Below are positions 47,812 through 59,976 of a DNA stretch of 64,000 bases, one piece after another. The stretch's first letter is position 1. Each line of letters opens with the position of its first letter. The notes beneath the pieces were generated by a model that saw nothing but the letters and a program-made list of their open reading frames with translations, did no database searches and was not told the DNA's origin. The position numbers and the translations under genes are program-made. This DNA is from Thamnaconus septentrionalis (Eukaryota; Chordata; Actinopteri; Tetraodontiformes; Monacanthidae): the NCBI GenBank assembly GCA_009823395.1, contig CM020501.1, positions 22,516,861-22,580,860 of the forward strand, read 5' to 3'.

Positions 47812-49732
47812 TTATGTCTGGGCCTCCGGCAGGGAGCGTCCAGGCTCGCACAGTACAGTGGGCGGAGCCAAGGCTAGGCCGTTTGCACTGCAACTCAGGA
47901 GAGCTTTGCCCGCTGCGGCGCTTGCCGCCGTTGTTGAGGTGGCGGAGGAGGAGGAGGAAGAGGAGGAGGAGGCACTGCCGCCGAATATGGGGCCGTTGAG
48001 GTTGCGGTAGGGCCGCTGCCTCGGCAGCGAAGGCCTGCGACACTGCGCAGGCATGGCCGAGGAACCGCGGAGGCACATGGAAGGGAGACTCAGACCTAGC
48101 AAACAGCAGCCTGGGCAGGAAATGACCTCATCCTGCTCAGAAGAGCCACCCTGGTCGGTGGAACGGACTCGGGCTTCGCCGTAGCCGTTAGCGAGTCCGC
48201 CCCCTCCACCCCACTGCTGGCCAATCACAAGGCCTGAGCCGTTGTTATTGTCCACGCGGGGCAGAGGGGGCAAGACGGGCGGCCCGTTGGAGACGGGTGG
48301 CCGCCACCCGTTGGTCCTCACGGGACAGGAGGGCGTCGGAGTGAGCATGGGCCTCCTCTCAGCCGCCTCTGGAGACTTGCTGCAGTCCATGGGTTCGGTG
48401 CAGCCGACCCTGTCCTCTCCTTCCTCCTCCAGCCGCTCCAGGGACACTGCCTCCAGCTCCACAGAGCGACCGGGCTTGTCTTGCACCGCCACGGCGGCAG
48501 CGTCCGCCGAGTCCGCTCGTCGCTCCGCAGCGTCGGCCGCTCCCACCCGAAGCACCTTCTCGCCAACCTCCTCGTCTTGGCTCGGCTCTGCGCCGGTCGA
48601 CGCAGACCCAGTCCGGCTCAGCTCAGGAGTACAGGGGAGAGACTGGCACCTCCTGGGGAGGGTCAGCGCCCCGGGACCCGTGCGCCTCCGCAGGCACGGC
48701 GTGGCGCGCGGGTCCCGGAGCGCCGGTAGGGTGAAGGTCAGGGAGATGACCGACTTGCTGGGCGTGTCCAGCAGCTTGCACCGCCCACCATTCAGGTCCT
48801 GCCGCAGGGAGAAGGGGTTGACCCGGGCAGGGGTCCCAAAGAGGGGCGGAGTCAGGGTGGCCGGAGCTAACATGTCTGACTGGCTCCTGGCCAGGCCCTG
48901 CCGCTGATGGCTGTGGTCGCAGAGGTGGCCGGGAGAGCTGCGGCGCCGGTGCGGGCTGACCTCCACCGCCGCCGTGGGCTCTGCGGAGGGACAGGAAATG
49001 GAGAGTCAGACGAGCGAAGACGCAGCGCAGACGCAGCGCAGTGACAGCAATGCGTACAATATGACTTTCATGCCGATACCTTTTTTTCTTTTTCTAAAAA
49101 TAGAGACCAAATTCTTGCAGAATTAAGTCGCAGCCAGTGCGCCAAGGTTGCAGCAAAGATTATTTACTGAATTCTATATTTCTTTCAATAATTATTTTTT
49201 TACAGATGTTTTACAGACGACAGTTTATCAATTTGCTGAGACAAAAGTCAAAAGGTCAAAAGTTATTTTGTGGACCTTTTTTTTTTTTTTGATGTGCCCA
49301 ACTTCAAGTCCACAATCTCCGTCGCATCACTGAAGGACCATTTGACTTGGGGAGTTCACGCATTGAACTCATCGGCAAGCAAACGGAGGGTCTGCGAAAT
49401 GGTGGTTGGTTGCCATGTTTTGTTTTGTTTACCAAGTGCAATGTGCTCCTCTTCCTTCTCCTCCTCCCCCTCCTCCCTCTCCAGGCCCTCCAGTGAGAGC
49501 ACAATCTCGGCGAACGAAGGCCGCCTCTCGGCATTCATCTGAGAAACAAGACAAAATGGTAAAGCAGTGCAACCAGTGCAACCGTGTGCGTCTGTGTGTG
49601 TGTGCGTCTGTGTGTGTTGTGTGTGTGCGAGATCTTACATTGCAGCAGGTGACCGCCAGGCTGAAGAATGCAGGTGGACAATCGCCAACCATACTGTCAA
49701 ACGCATCCACATCCAAGCCGAAATCCTGAAAT

Positions 49733-49800
<68 letters not shown>

Positions 49801-52800
49801 TTATTTCCAGAGAGGAAAAACTTGGCCTCTGCACTTGCTGGAGCTGGAACCAGGAGCTCGGTCGTACTTCAGTCCGGGGCAGGATGTCCGGGTCGGCTTC
49901 GATGCGGGCGATGATCTCACACAAAATGATGCCGTACGCAAACACGTCCACCTGAGGAGCATCGACACACACACACACAAACACACCCACACACACTTTA
50001 GAAGTCTTTCGTTGACGCTCTGCCGGACGCAGTTTGAATCCATTTGAGAAATAAACCTTTCCGCTGCTCTTCTTCCCAGCAGTTTGTTTTGTTTACCTTC
50101 TCATTGTAAAACTCTCCTCTGAGCACTTCAGGCGCCATCCAGTAGGGGGAGCCAACGATGGCCAGAGGCTGCTTCCCCATGCAGTCGCTGCAAAACAGAA
50201 AAACGTTCAATTAATCTTAAGTGTTGCAAGACAGCTGGCAGAATAAGTCAAAAGATGGCTGGAGGGTTAATTGCGCCCTCATCTGGCATAACCACAACGG
50301 TACAGCTAAAACCAGGAAGAACGCGTCTTGTAGTGGCCATTTGTCCTCTTTGTTTATCAAAACCTTAATATCAAAACTAAACAAACAAAATAAAATGAGT
50401 CAAAATCAAATCAAACGGCCACTGAGGCACCGAGGGATTGAATTTAAGTCCAATGTCATGGTAAATAATGATGTTTTTGTTGATTTATTCCTCCATTGGC
50501 AGGTAATCAAACTAAACTAAACTAAATTAAAATTAAATATTACAAAAATGACAAATAGCTCTAACTTGTCTCACTCCCCCTGATTCAACCAGTCCATCCA
50601 TAACAACAAGGTGAGCAGCCCGTCTTCTTCATCTTCTGCTTCTTCTTCTTCTCCTGTAGAAAATAGTGTTGCCCTGGTCTGAAGTGCAGCGCAGAGCGAC
50701 TCCACTGACCTGTAATCTGGGATCTTCTCCGCCAGGCCAAAGTCTCCCACCACCGCCGTGAAAGTGCCGTTGTCGCAGCGCACCAGGCAGTTCTGCAAAC
50801 CCAAAGGGGGTGGGGGGGTGAGTCAGTCATGAGCTTTATCTTATGGCATCAACCCATAAAGTGATGAGCTGCCACGTCCCAAAAAGGTCACTTATATATA
50901 TATATATATAAATACAAAGATTTATGAGCCATACTGTAATCGGCCAACAGGGGGCAGCCAACTGTTTTTACATGCAACCCTCACATAGGAGGTCTAGACT
51001 GACTGTGGTTGTATTAGAAGAACTAGATACCAGACTGCCAATATGGCGATTTTCTTCCCCCAGAGGCCACACACGGTACTGCAGCCAAAAATCCCATCTG
51101 CCCCCAAAAGCACCCCCCCACACACACACACAGACGACAATACAAAAACCGCCCAGTCTCACCTTGGAGGTGAGGTCTCGGTGGAAGATGCCTTTGCTGT
51201 GCAGGTACTGCAGCCCGCGGGCAATATCAAGAGACAGACGGACCCTGACGCCCCACGACAGGTAGAGGTCGCTGTCCAGCAGCTGCTCCAGATTCCCTCC
51301 GTTGATGTACTGCAGACAGACGGAGAAACAAGCTCTTTAGTTGGTGGTGTCAAGAACTTTAACACGTATTGATGAGTTTGTGTGTTGACAAGACGAATGG
51401 ATGGAGGGGTGGTGGCCGGAGGGGGGCTGTGATTGGGACTGACCTCTGTCAAAGCGTGGAGTTGACCTTCGTGCACGCACACTCCCAGAAACCTGTGAAG
51501 AAACCAGGAGGCAGAGTTCACTCTGTTTTTGATGATGCCCTAATTTGCCTAATTATTGATACACTCTGTGCATTGCATCAACTTTTGAATCGAGACTCTT
51601 TGGAATTAAGAATCGTTTGAATTAAGAATTGTATTCTCAAGAATCGGAATCGAATCGTGAGACACGCAAAGATTCACATCACTAACTTCCACATTCCCAT
51701 GATGCCAACTGTGCTTCCAACCCACCCCTCCCTCCAACCCCCCAATCAAATCAGCATTCCTCTGCGAGCCGTTCTCAACAAATTCTCTCAGACTCCAATC
51801 ATTGCAGGGGAAAAAAAAAAGACACGAAGTGAGACTTTTTAACCAAAACTAAACTGGCTCGTGGCTGTTGCACCCACCAGTTGTCCTCCAGAGTTCACCT
51901 TGAAGTCAGTGGAACCGTACAGACCGGCAGCGAATGTTCGCGGAGCGAAAAAGCAACGGTTATTTTTTCGCTCTTGTGTCAAATTCTTTCAGAGGCAAAA
52001 AAGGCGAACGCTGGACCTCTGACCAATCAAAACGATGTTGGATGGTCGATGACGTCACATCAAAACTTCGGTAATGTTCTCCCCCTCTGCAAACGTGGAG
52101 CTGGTTGACGGAGCAGTCCTCCAAATTGTCCGACGGACATTCTAAAGTACTGGCCGAATTTCATTGGGTCAAATTTGAGCTCCTGGATCGTCGTGGTGAA
52201 CTCAATCTTCGGCTTTTACTTGCACGCACGCAAAACAAAACTTCTTGGTCGCCACACTTCAAAAAATTCATATCTTTTATTCTTTCGTTTAAATCTGTTC
52301 CTAAAAGTTTTCTAAATGATAAGCACATCCAAACAAAAACGAAAAAAATATATTTTATGGCAACAGGAACTTCAACATTTTAGCAATACAATAAGCAGAA
52401 TACACATGTCCACTATAAACTAAGGTACTATAAGAAAGTCATTAATTTAACGGCTGCATCACCACAAGTACAATATTGGGTGAACCCAAAAACTTCTTTT
52501 TTTTTTTTTTTAATGCAACCATCACCAGAACATCATCAGTTGAGGATGTAGTCGATACCATTGTTTCTCCTTCGGTGCCTCAGAAAGAGCCCGAAACTTC
52601 ATTAGCTTAGCGGATTTTATATGCATATTCACGTCGCGCTCGGTGTATATATATAAAAAAAAAAACGCTGGCGAAAAATCTTCGCGTCACTTATTTGCGC
52701 CGCTTCGCCTTTTGCCCGGTGTGCAAGGACCTTCAAACCTCCAGAGTTCAGCCCCTGAGTTCACCTCCGTCAGCCTACCTGAGTATGTTGGGGTGGCACA

Positions 52801-55107
52801 GCCGGTTCATGAGCTGCACCTCGCGCAGCATGTTGGCTTTATTGCTGGCCAGTGTGTTCATCTTCAGCGCCATCACCTGGCCGGTGATGCGGTGTTGCAC
52901 CTGGAACGAGAGGCACACATTTCAAGTCTTTCTTTTTTACACAGACTAAAACAAGAAGTCAAAGGTTCTGTGACAGGAGTTACTTTTACTTCCTGCTCAG
53001 AAAAAGGATACAGCACATCAAAGGTAAATGAGTGAATAGTCCCAGCAGGTATATTCTGTTTGGTGAATTCCGTTTTGGCTGAGACGTGAGTAACTTGACT
53101 TTTATCCACCGGGAGAACAAAATAGTAAAAGTACAAAGTACAACTACTTTGTTACTGTACATAAGTAGATTTTTTCAGGTATGTGTACTTAAGGTTTTTT
53201 TTATGACTTTTTACTTTTACTCCCTACATTTGTACATAAATATCAGTCCTTTAATAGTCCTTACATTGGAAAAATGTGACTGTTACGTTTGTGTGCAAAA
53301 GTGTTTAAAAGATACAAATTCTGGTAAAAGTAATTCACTTATTGTTTTTCTTATAGTTGTAGTGGCTTGAAGTGGAGTTATTTGAACAATGCTTGATGTG
53401 CAGTTATTAAATAGACAGCTGTATTACATTTTAGATTGAGTTCACTGTTCAGTATGTTCACAGTACAAAGAAGCGTAAATGTTTAATAACGGCTCATTGG
53501 TCATAACTATTACGGTTTTGTATTGCTGCAGTTGAGAAAAAAAAAAAACCTTCCAGTGTTGAGAATACCAAAGCTGTTAAAAATGATCCCAGATACTCCT
53601 CAAGACCTCTAGTCAGTTCAGTCCAGATTATAATGTAGCAACTACTTCATAACTGACTTGGATTCACTATGTCTTCGTTTCAGATGTGTGATTGATACTT
53701 CTTTTTTATCCATATTGTACCTTTACATGTTTCAATGTAAAGTGCCATCTTCCTCAGTGTGACGTGTTCTCATTAGCTGATGTGGCGGAGGTGTAGCCCA
53801 CCTGCCGGATTTTAACAGGTGGGCACCCTGTGAGGAAGACGCAAGTTTACATCAAAACATGTCAAGGTATGAAAACAGAGACGGACAGAAAATGGCAACA
53901 ATCGTATACAACTTTTTTCATCCATCCATCCATCCATCCATCCAGTTTCAATACCCGCTTCTTCCTGAGCTCAGGGTTGTGGGGGTCTGCTAGAGCCTTT
54001 CCCAGCTATCATAGGGCGAAGGCAGGGTGACACCCTGGACAAGTAGCCAGTTCATCACAGGGCCACAAAGAAAGGCAAACAAACATTCGCACACACATAC
54101 ACACCTATGGGCAATTTAGAGTTTCCAATTCCACGTGCATGTTTTTGGACTGTGTGAGGAAGCCAGAGAAGCCGGGGAGAACCCACGCAGACACAGGTAG
54201 ACAACATGCAAACTCCAAAGGCCGCTGTGAGGTGGCAGCGCTAACCACTACACCACCATGTCGCAACTTTTTCATTTTTGCAAAATTCTTAACAAAAATA
54301 TTGTTCTATTAATGGCAAAAAGAAATACCTGTAAAAACATTTTAGTTTTTATTTTATCATATTTCAGACCATGTGCTTTCTTACTTTTCCTTGAGTAAAG
54401 GAGTTATATCAGTACTTTTACTTTTACCAGATTATCCATACTTTTACTCAAGTACAGAACGTAAATACTTCTGCCACCTCTGCCAAGTCCTCATCTCCTT
54501 CACAACCTGATGTGACGTTTTTTTCAGGGCGCAGGCACAAAGTGGCTCTGGGCAGCTCGTGAAAACAGCTGGACACGGGTGAAGTCGGCCCGTGATTGGC
54601 TGCCACCTTTGTCTGCAGAGTTCAACCTGTGTGCCTGGACCCTTTGTGTGTCTGTGTCGGTCGAGTATTAATAGCCTAATAGCCTAATAGGCTTTTCTGG
54701 ATTTTCCCATCACTCGTCCGATCGAAACAAATCCACCTCAGCAGCAACTGTACCGGTTAAAATCACCGGGTCATGATGCACCGCCACCACTGGGGGGGGT
54801 GAGTGGCCGACAGATGTTGCAAATCACTTATTGCAATAATTAGGCCGATTATTGAAACGGGTGAAAGACTGAAGCTTGAACTCCAGACGCACTGACGTAC
54901 CTTGAAGACCTCGGAGAAGAAGCCCGAGCCGATTTTCTCGCAGAAGAAGTCGTCGATGCGCGCCAGGCTGGACACGGCGCTCCTCAGCGCCCTGTACGAG
55001 GACGGCCGCATGCGGTTGGCGGCGTGGACGCCGTGCATGGGCAGCTCGTCCGGACCTCCGTGACCCTCCTCGGGGTCGCAGAAATAGCACTCCGCGTGGT
55101 AGTCCAT
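47812..55107 (-). CDS. tesk1: Testis-specific protein kinase 1 (TESK1)
   Basis: Ten exons in coding order: 55107-54901, 52900-52779, 51492-51444, 51309-51163, 50792-50710, 50187-50097, 49951-49868, 49725-49639, 49538-49433, 48980-47812. All phases agree; 2145 nt, 714 residues (human TESK1 626). TESK kinases are LIMK-related and phosphorylate cofilin to stabilise actin. Seen: [20 protein letters not shown], glycine loop [11 protein letters not shown] (59-69), VMALK with Lys82, HRDLTSKN with Asp171, DFG 192-194, [12 protein letters not shown] with Ser216, [20 protein letters not shown]. The large last exon has [35 protein letters not shown] and SCPGCCLLG...YRNLN. The CPGCC-plus-YRNLN tail favours TESK1 over TESK2. 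The start ATG has an ideal context (caccATGg). The N-terminus [16 protein letters not shown] differs from the Gly/Pro-rich mammalian one. Confidence 0.92.
49735..49799. repeat. (CA)n microsatellite
   Basis: CA tract of about 64 bases in a tesk1 intron, starting about ten bases from the acceptor of the exon at 49725. Confidence 0.95.
53110..54484. mobile_element. hAT (Tol2/Ac-like) non-autonomous element with a SINE insertion
   Basis: The right end reads taaatacttctgccacctctg, the complement of a CAGAGGTGGCAGAAGTA-type hAT terminus. Subterminal tactttta/agtacaaag words typical of such elements lie at both sides (53115-53220 and 54390-54470). The left terminal repeat is not intact. No transposase frame. 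A SINE occupies 53915-54262. Confidence 0.6.
53915..54262 (-). repeat. tRNA-derived SINE
   Basis: Begins (minus strand) with gtggtgtagtggttagcgct near 54255 and ends in a tggatggatggatgg tail near 53922. Same family as at 37022. Confidence 0.85.
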
Positions 55108-55109
55108 GG

Positions 55110-56576
55110 TGCCCCACACGGTCCAGATGTTTGGTCCCGTTGCCCGCAGGAAGAGGCCTTCACTCGCGTGTCCAGGCACACAAGGTGAGAGAGACTCCCA
55201 CCATCATGCTGTGATGGAGGTCCGAACGCCAACTACTCAAGTGATGGTGTGATGTGTTTCCCGTCCAGGTTCAGGGTTGCCGGTCTCAGTAGGTAAATAG
55301 AAATTCACTCCTCCATTAGCAAGACTCTCCGAACCGCGCCACCGAATAACATGGGTCTTTTTCAAATCTAAGAGCAGCTGTTAATTAAAAAAAATAAATA
55401 AATAAATAAAGTACAAAATCCTGCAGTCCGTGAACGCGTCCCCGGCGTGAGCAACAGAGAGGGCTTGTGGCTCTCCGTCATGCCGTCATCCAGGGCAGAA
55501 ATGACGGATGCTGCGCTGAAGGCCTGGCAGTTAGCGGTGTATGGAAGAGACACGGCAAAAAAGTAAAAAGAGAGAAAAGAAAAGAAAAGTAAAAATCAAC
55601 CAAACCACACAACACTACCAGTAGTTGCCAGCGGAGTGACACCAGAAAATATCCCCGCTGAGCGACGCATCCTCGGCGCACCAAGCCGTCGGAGAGAGTC
55701 CTCCTCCTCCGGGGCCCCGGAGCTGGACGGCAGCCTGATCACAACCGACCAACACCGCCCTCCCGCCGGGTTTAGAAGCACCAGCACCAACAGGTCCGTT
55801 CGGTCGAATCTGCAATTTTAACACACAGTCCTTTTCACCGACGCGGAATTAAACATCCCCCCTGTCGCCGAGCTGCTGTCATGGAAGAGGGATCAGCCGG
55901 GCCACTGGAGGCGGCCCGCAGAGTTCCGAGCCCCGCTCTCCGGTTTCCGGTCTCCGGGGGAACCGTCGACCTGCACCGAGCGTCGAACCGAGCGGCCAGA
56001 AATATCGCTCGACGGCCCGGCGGAGTCTATGGTTGATAATCCCGTCTGGAGACCTGCTTCATAAGCCGCTATCATACCGAGGAGGCTCCGGGGTGAAGCG
56101 AGCCGAAGGAAGAGGTCGAGTTTCCGATGGGAACTGTCAAAATAAAGGCACGCGGTTTGCAGCTGTTTAGCTGAGGTTCACTTTAGTATACTTTTAAATT
56201 CACCTTTTATTGTTCTTAATCACAACAACCTTGTGGGTTTGATTTTTTTGTGTGTCTTCTCCCTTTGTCTGCCTGTGTTCTTGCTAAGAGCTCCGGATCC
56301 AGATTGCTGGACAGGCTGTGACCAAGTTTAGAATTGTGACTTTGTATTTAAATCACCCCAAACACCCTCCCCCACCGGACTAGGAAAACTGGATCACTAC
56401 TTGTCAAACTCTCGTCCACTCTGATCATAGCAAACCTTTGTTATTGTTTTCTTTTAATGTATATACATGTATTTCATAATGATTTTTTTGTGTAGATGAG
56501 GGTTTTTATATAGCAGAAACATACATAAACAATAAAGACATACAATACAACTTAAAGAGAGAGAGATCATTTGTAA

Positions 56577-56646
<70 letters not shown>

Positions 56647-56653
56647 GTGTGTT

Positions 56654-56684
<31 letters not shown>

Positions 56685-57570
56685 ATTGAACTCAAAGATA
56701 TACGACGTAAAGCGTATATCCACAGAAAATGTTTTAAAACAAAACTTAAATTAACTGTGGTACAGTAATGATGATTCGATAATTTACAGTCTTTTTTTTT
56801 TTTCTTACTGTGCTGAACCAAAACAGGCTCTTACTTTGTTGACAACCGTTTCCTCTCCGTTTTCCGCTCAGCTTGTTGAGCTTTACTCCGTTTCTCCGTC
56901 CTGTGCACCTGACCCGCTGTCACCAGCAGCTGTTCTGGGATCCGTTTTCTCCACTTAGCAGCACAGGACCGGAAACAAAAGCCGGCTCCAGAGCAGCAGC
57001 TCCACCGGAAGTACAGCGTCGACACTGACCTACATTTTGATCTCGATCAGTTAGACGTGTTGTTTTTTGGGGTTTTTTGCACGTTAATTCATGCAAATTG
57101 CATATAAAAATCCAGACAACGAGACCCATTTTGGTTAAAGATGTTTAATAAAAATAAAAAAAAACGGATTTAAAAAGACTTCCGGTGAGTCACCCCCCAT
57201 TTGTGTTCCTCTGACGGTTTTCCTGCTGACGTTGGAGCAAGTGATGAGGGAAGTCACTCCATCACTGCACTTCATGCGATTTAAACATTTCATACCCTAA
57301 ACGGCTTTTTCTTTGTTTTTGTTTTTGTTGTTGTTGTTGTTGTTGTTGTTGTTTTACAAAGAATATACCAATTGAAGCTGAACAACTGAATAAATTGCAT
57401 ATATATACATTTTCTTTCTCTCCTAAAGATAGCGACTGGTGCTCCTAAAACACTATTAACACTCTTTGCAATGGGGAAATTTCAAACGTGGACAACTCCA
57501 ACCCTAACCCCAACCCTTTGCACATTTTTATTTAATGTTATCAATTTATTTATTTTTTTCATCTTCCTTG
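55110..57570. other. tesk1 upstream region
   Basis: 55640-56120 is rich in CpG and is the likely tesk1 promoter or 5' UTR. 56578-56686 is a (GT)n microsatellite. 56837-57030 is a second GC-richer island with ETS-like cttccgg words and a minus-strand donor (caacaaa|gtaaga at about 56838), possibly an alternative untranslated first exon. 57325-57352 is (TTG)n. No coding exon is supported on either strand. Confidence 0.4.
56578..56686. repeat. (GT)n microsatellite
   Basis: A long GT tract with a short interruption near 56641-56660. Confidence 0.95.
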
Positions 57571-57571
57571 A

Positions 57572-59931
57572 TCAGAATTTGCCGATGTCAAAGCGGAGTT
57601 TCCTCAATGATGTCTGGAACCAGGAGGAGGCGCCATTTCCTGTGAGGTCGAGACAGATTTGATCAGGTTTTTTCTCCTGGCTGCAGTTTTTAAGTGATTG
57701 AATGTTTGAAGATTAAGATTGATAATGATTGATGAAATGCCACCAGGTTGTATAATTTTTTTACTAATTGATGTATTAAATTAGCATATCTTTCATGTTT
57801 CTACGCCACTCTAAATCTTCCAAGAAAAGTCTTAATGTAAGTGACAACTAGAAGCACAAAAAAAAAAAACATTAACTAAATTTATGTTATGTGTGGCAGA
57901 GAAAGCAGAAAGCAGCAGGGAAGTGAAGAATGACACTCACTGCCGGCCTGTTCTTGAGCCCCAGTCTCTGATTTACGGCCCAGAGTTTTTCCATGACTCT
58001 GAGGAGCAGCACAAGACAGCGGGAAGGAAGGTTCTGGTGACAGATCAGAGACGGGTCCCAGGAGACCGAGCCTGTAGGAAGTGTCAGAGAGGAAGAGATT
58101 TTAGTGACACTGCAGTTGCGGCCAAAAAAAATCAGAAGGCACAGATCAGCTCGAAACATGCGCGGAAGATTTTCCTATGATAGTTTGGTGTGAAAAAAGG
58201 AGCGATAGAACAAAAAATCTCAACATGTCCAAAAATTGGAAAGAAAAAGAAGCGTGTACAAATAGAGTTACTTCTAAACCTTCGAAGCTCAAAAAAGGTC
58301 ATACTATACAGTTTCTTTTCATTTTTTCGTGTGCCAAAATATTAAAAATTTTACACATGAGCCCCAAATGTGTAGGAAGTCACCTGAGGCAGGAATCAAA
58401 TCTGGTTCAGCCACATGGCAGTCAGTGGTTTAACCCACTAGGCAATCCACTCCTCTTGTCAGATGACTGCAGAGGTATAGAAGTACCTGCACCTGTTGAT
58501 GTAAGGCCTTTAATTTTATTTCAACTGTATATTTGTTATTTTCTTAGATGTCAGCTGACTGCCCACTGCCCATCGTAAGGTGACCACTTTAATATGTAGT
58601 CCTAAAAAAAGGCGGCTAATCTGTGTTTCTGTTCCAGACCAATGTTTACCCGTCCTTCTCGAAGTTCAGGCCGATCCCCTTCGACGATGTTTTCCACTGT
58701 GGTCGCGACTTTTGGCTGCCGCGTCTTCTTACACTGGCCACCTGGTGGCGTGGCATCCTGGACAGACAAAGGACATAGGTCAAAGTTCACTCAGGATACA
58801 CAGGTTCCCACCACTACTGTGGCTCCACTGAACCCGAACATAGCAACCAATCAGGTGGCACCAGAGTTTGAGCACACCCATCACATCAGTATTACTAAAG
58901 AGCCAATCAATCAATCAGTAAATCAATCAATCAATCAATTAATCAATCAACTTTTTACAAAATCACATCGAAAGGCGCCTAAAAAAAGGTTTTCTCCATT
59001 CGAAGACAAAACCAACGGATCCCTCCATTTTCCTTGTAGTTTCCAATACAAACCCAAAGTCCGAACCTATATTTTAATTTTTTCAATAGATATGAACGCT
59101 TGATTCAGATTTCTGCCAACCGTGTCATGGACAAAAATTTAGCTATAGAAAATACAAAAGTTCATTCATCTTCTATACCCGCTTATTCCTTTTCTGGGTC
59201 ACGGGGGTCTGCTGGAGCCTATCCCAGCTGTCTTAGGGCGAAGGCAGGGTACACCCTGGACAAGTCGCCAGTTCATCGCAGGGCCACATAGAGACAAACA
59301 ACCATTCACACTCACATGCACACCTACGGACAATTTACAGTGTTCAATTGACCTCACATGCATGTTTTTGGAGTGTGGGAGGAAGCCGGAGAACCCGGAG
59401 AGAACCCACGCAGACACGGGGAGAACATGCAAACTCCGCACAGAAAGGTCCCAGGCCCGGGCCCCGGAATCGAACCCATGACCTTCTTGCTGTGAGGCGG
59501 CAGCGCTAACCACTGCGCCACCGTGTCGCAATACAAAAGTTATGGAACAGATTTGGAAGAAAAAAAAAATGTCTTACTCTTATTATGGTAACACAATAAC
59601 ATACAGTTTTCCCTCCCAAAGCTCAAATCAAACTTTTATTGAGGAATAGTTCTAGAAGAGTCCAGACTCACCTTGTCACGAAACAGGAGATTACCTCTAA
59701 AAAGAAACAGATCTGGTCTTGTGACAGTGGAGCCAACCACTTCTGCTCCAGAGGGGTTGAATAATAAAGGGGAAGAAAGTCAGTCAGAAGAAAGACAGAG
59801 ACTTTTAGTGACAAACAAAATGTTCAGGGTGATTTCCCACCAGTACCGCCCCCGCCCCCATCAACGAAACTTCCCGACACGATTCAGATTTGTCATGTGG
59901 CCCTTTGCAAAAAATAATTGCCCACCCCTGC

Positions 59932-59976
<45 letters not shown>

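Noticed and set aside
48242..48907. 221-codon plus-strand open frame
   Set aside because: Antisense of the large GC-rich last exon of tesk1, with no domain or splice support.
57884..58180. Plus-strand open frame of 98 codons (words LEPQSLIYGPEFFH and VTDQRRVPGD)
   Set aside because: The same block has a good acceptor and donor on the minus strand and fits the phase of the other minus-strand exons, while the plus frame lacks a donor and a recognisable family.
58380..58480. tRNA-like words (tggtttaacccactaggcaa)
   Set aside because: No complete A and B box pair with proper spacing and no cloverleaf that I could draw; not called a tRNA or SINE.
58637..58790. Plus-strand frame VYPSFSKFRPIPFDDVFHCG with an acceptor at 58638
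   Set aside because: It stops at a TAG with no donor or poly-A signal nearby. The minus strand has cleaner splice sites (ctgtccag and gtaaac) and consistent phase.
59820..59930. Plus-strand frame RFVMWPFAKNNCPPLL
   Set aside because: Sequence resembles a common fish interspersed repeat (catgtggccctttgcaaa) and runs into a CA microsatellite.
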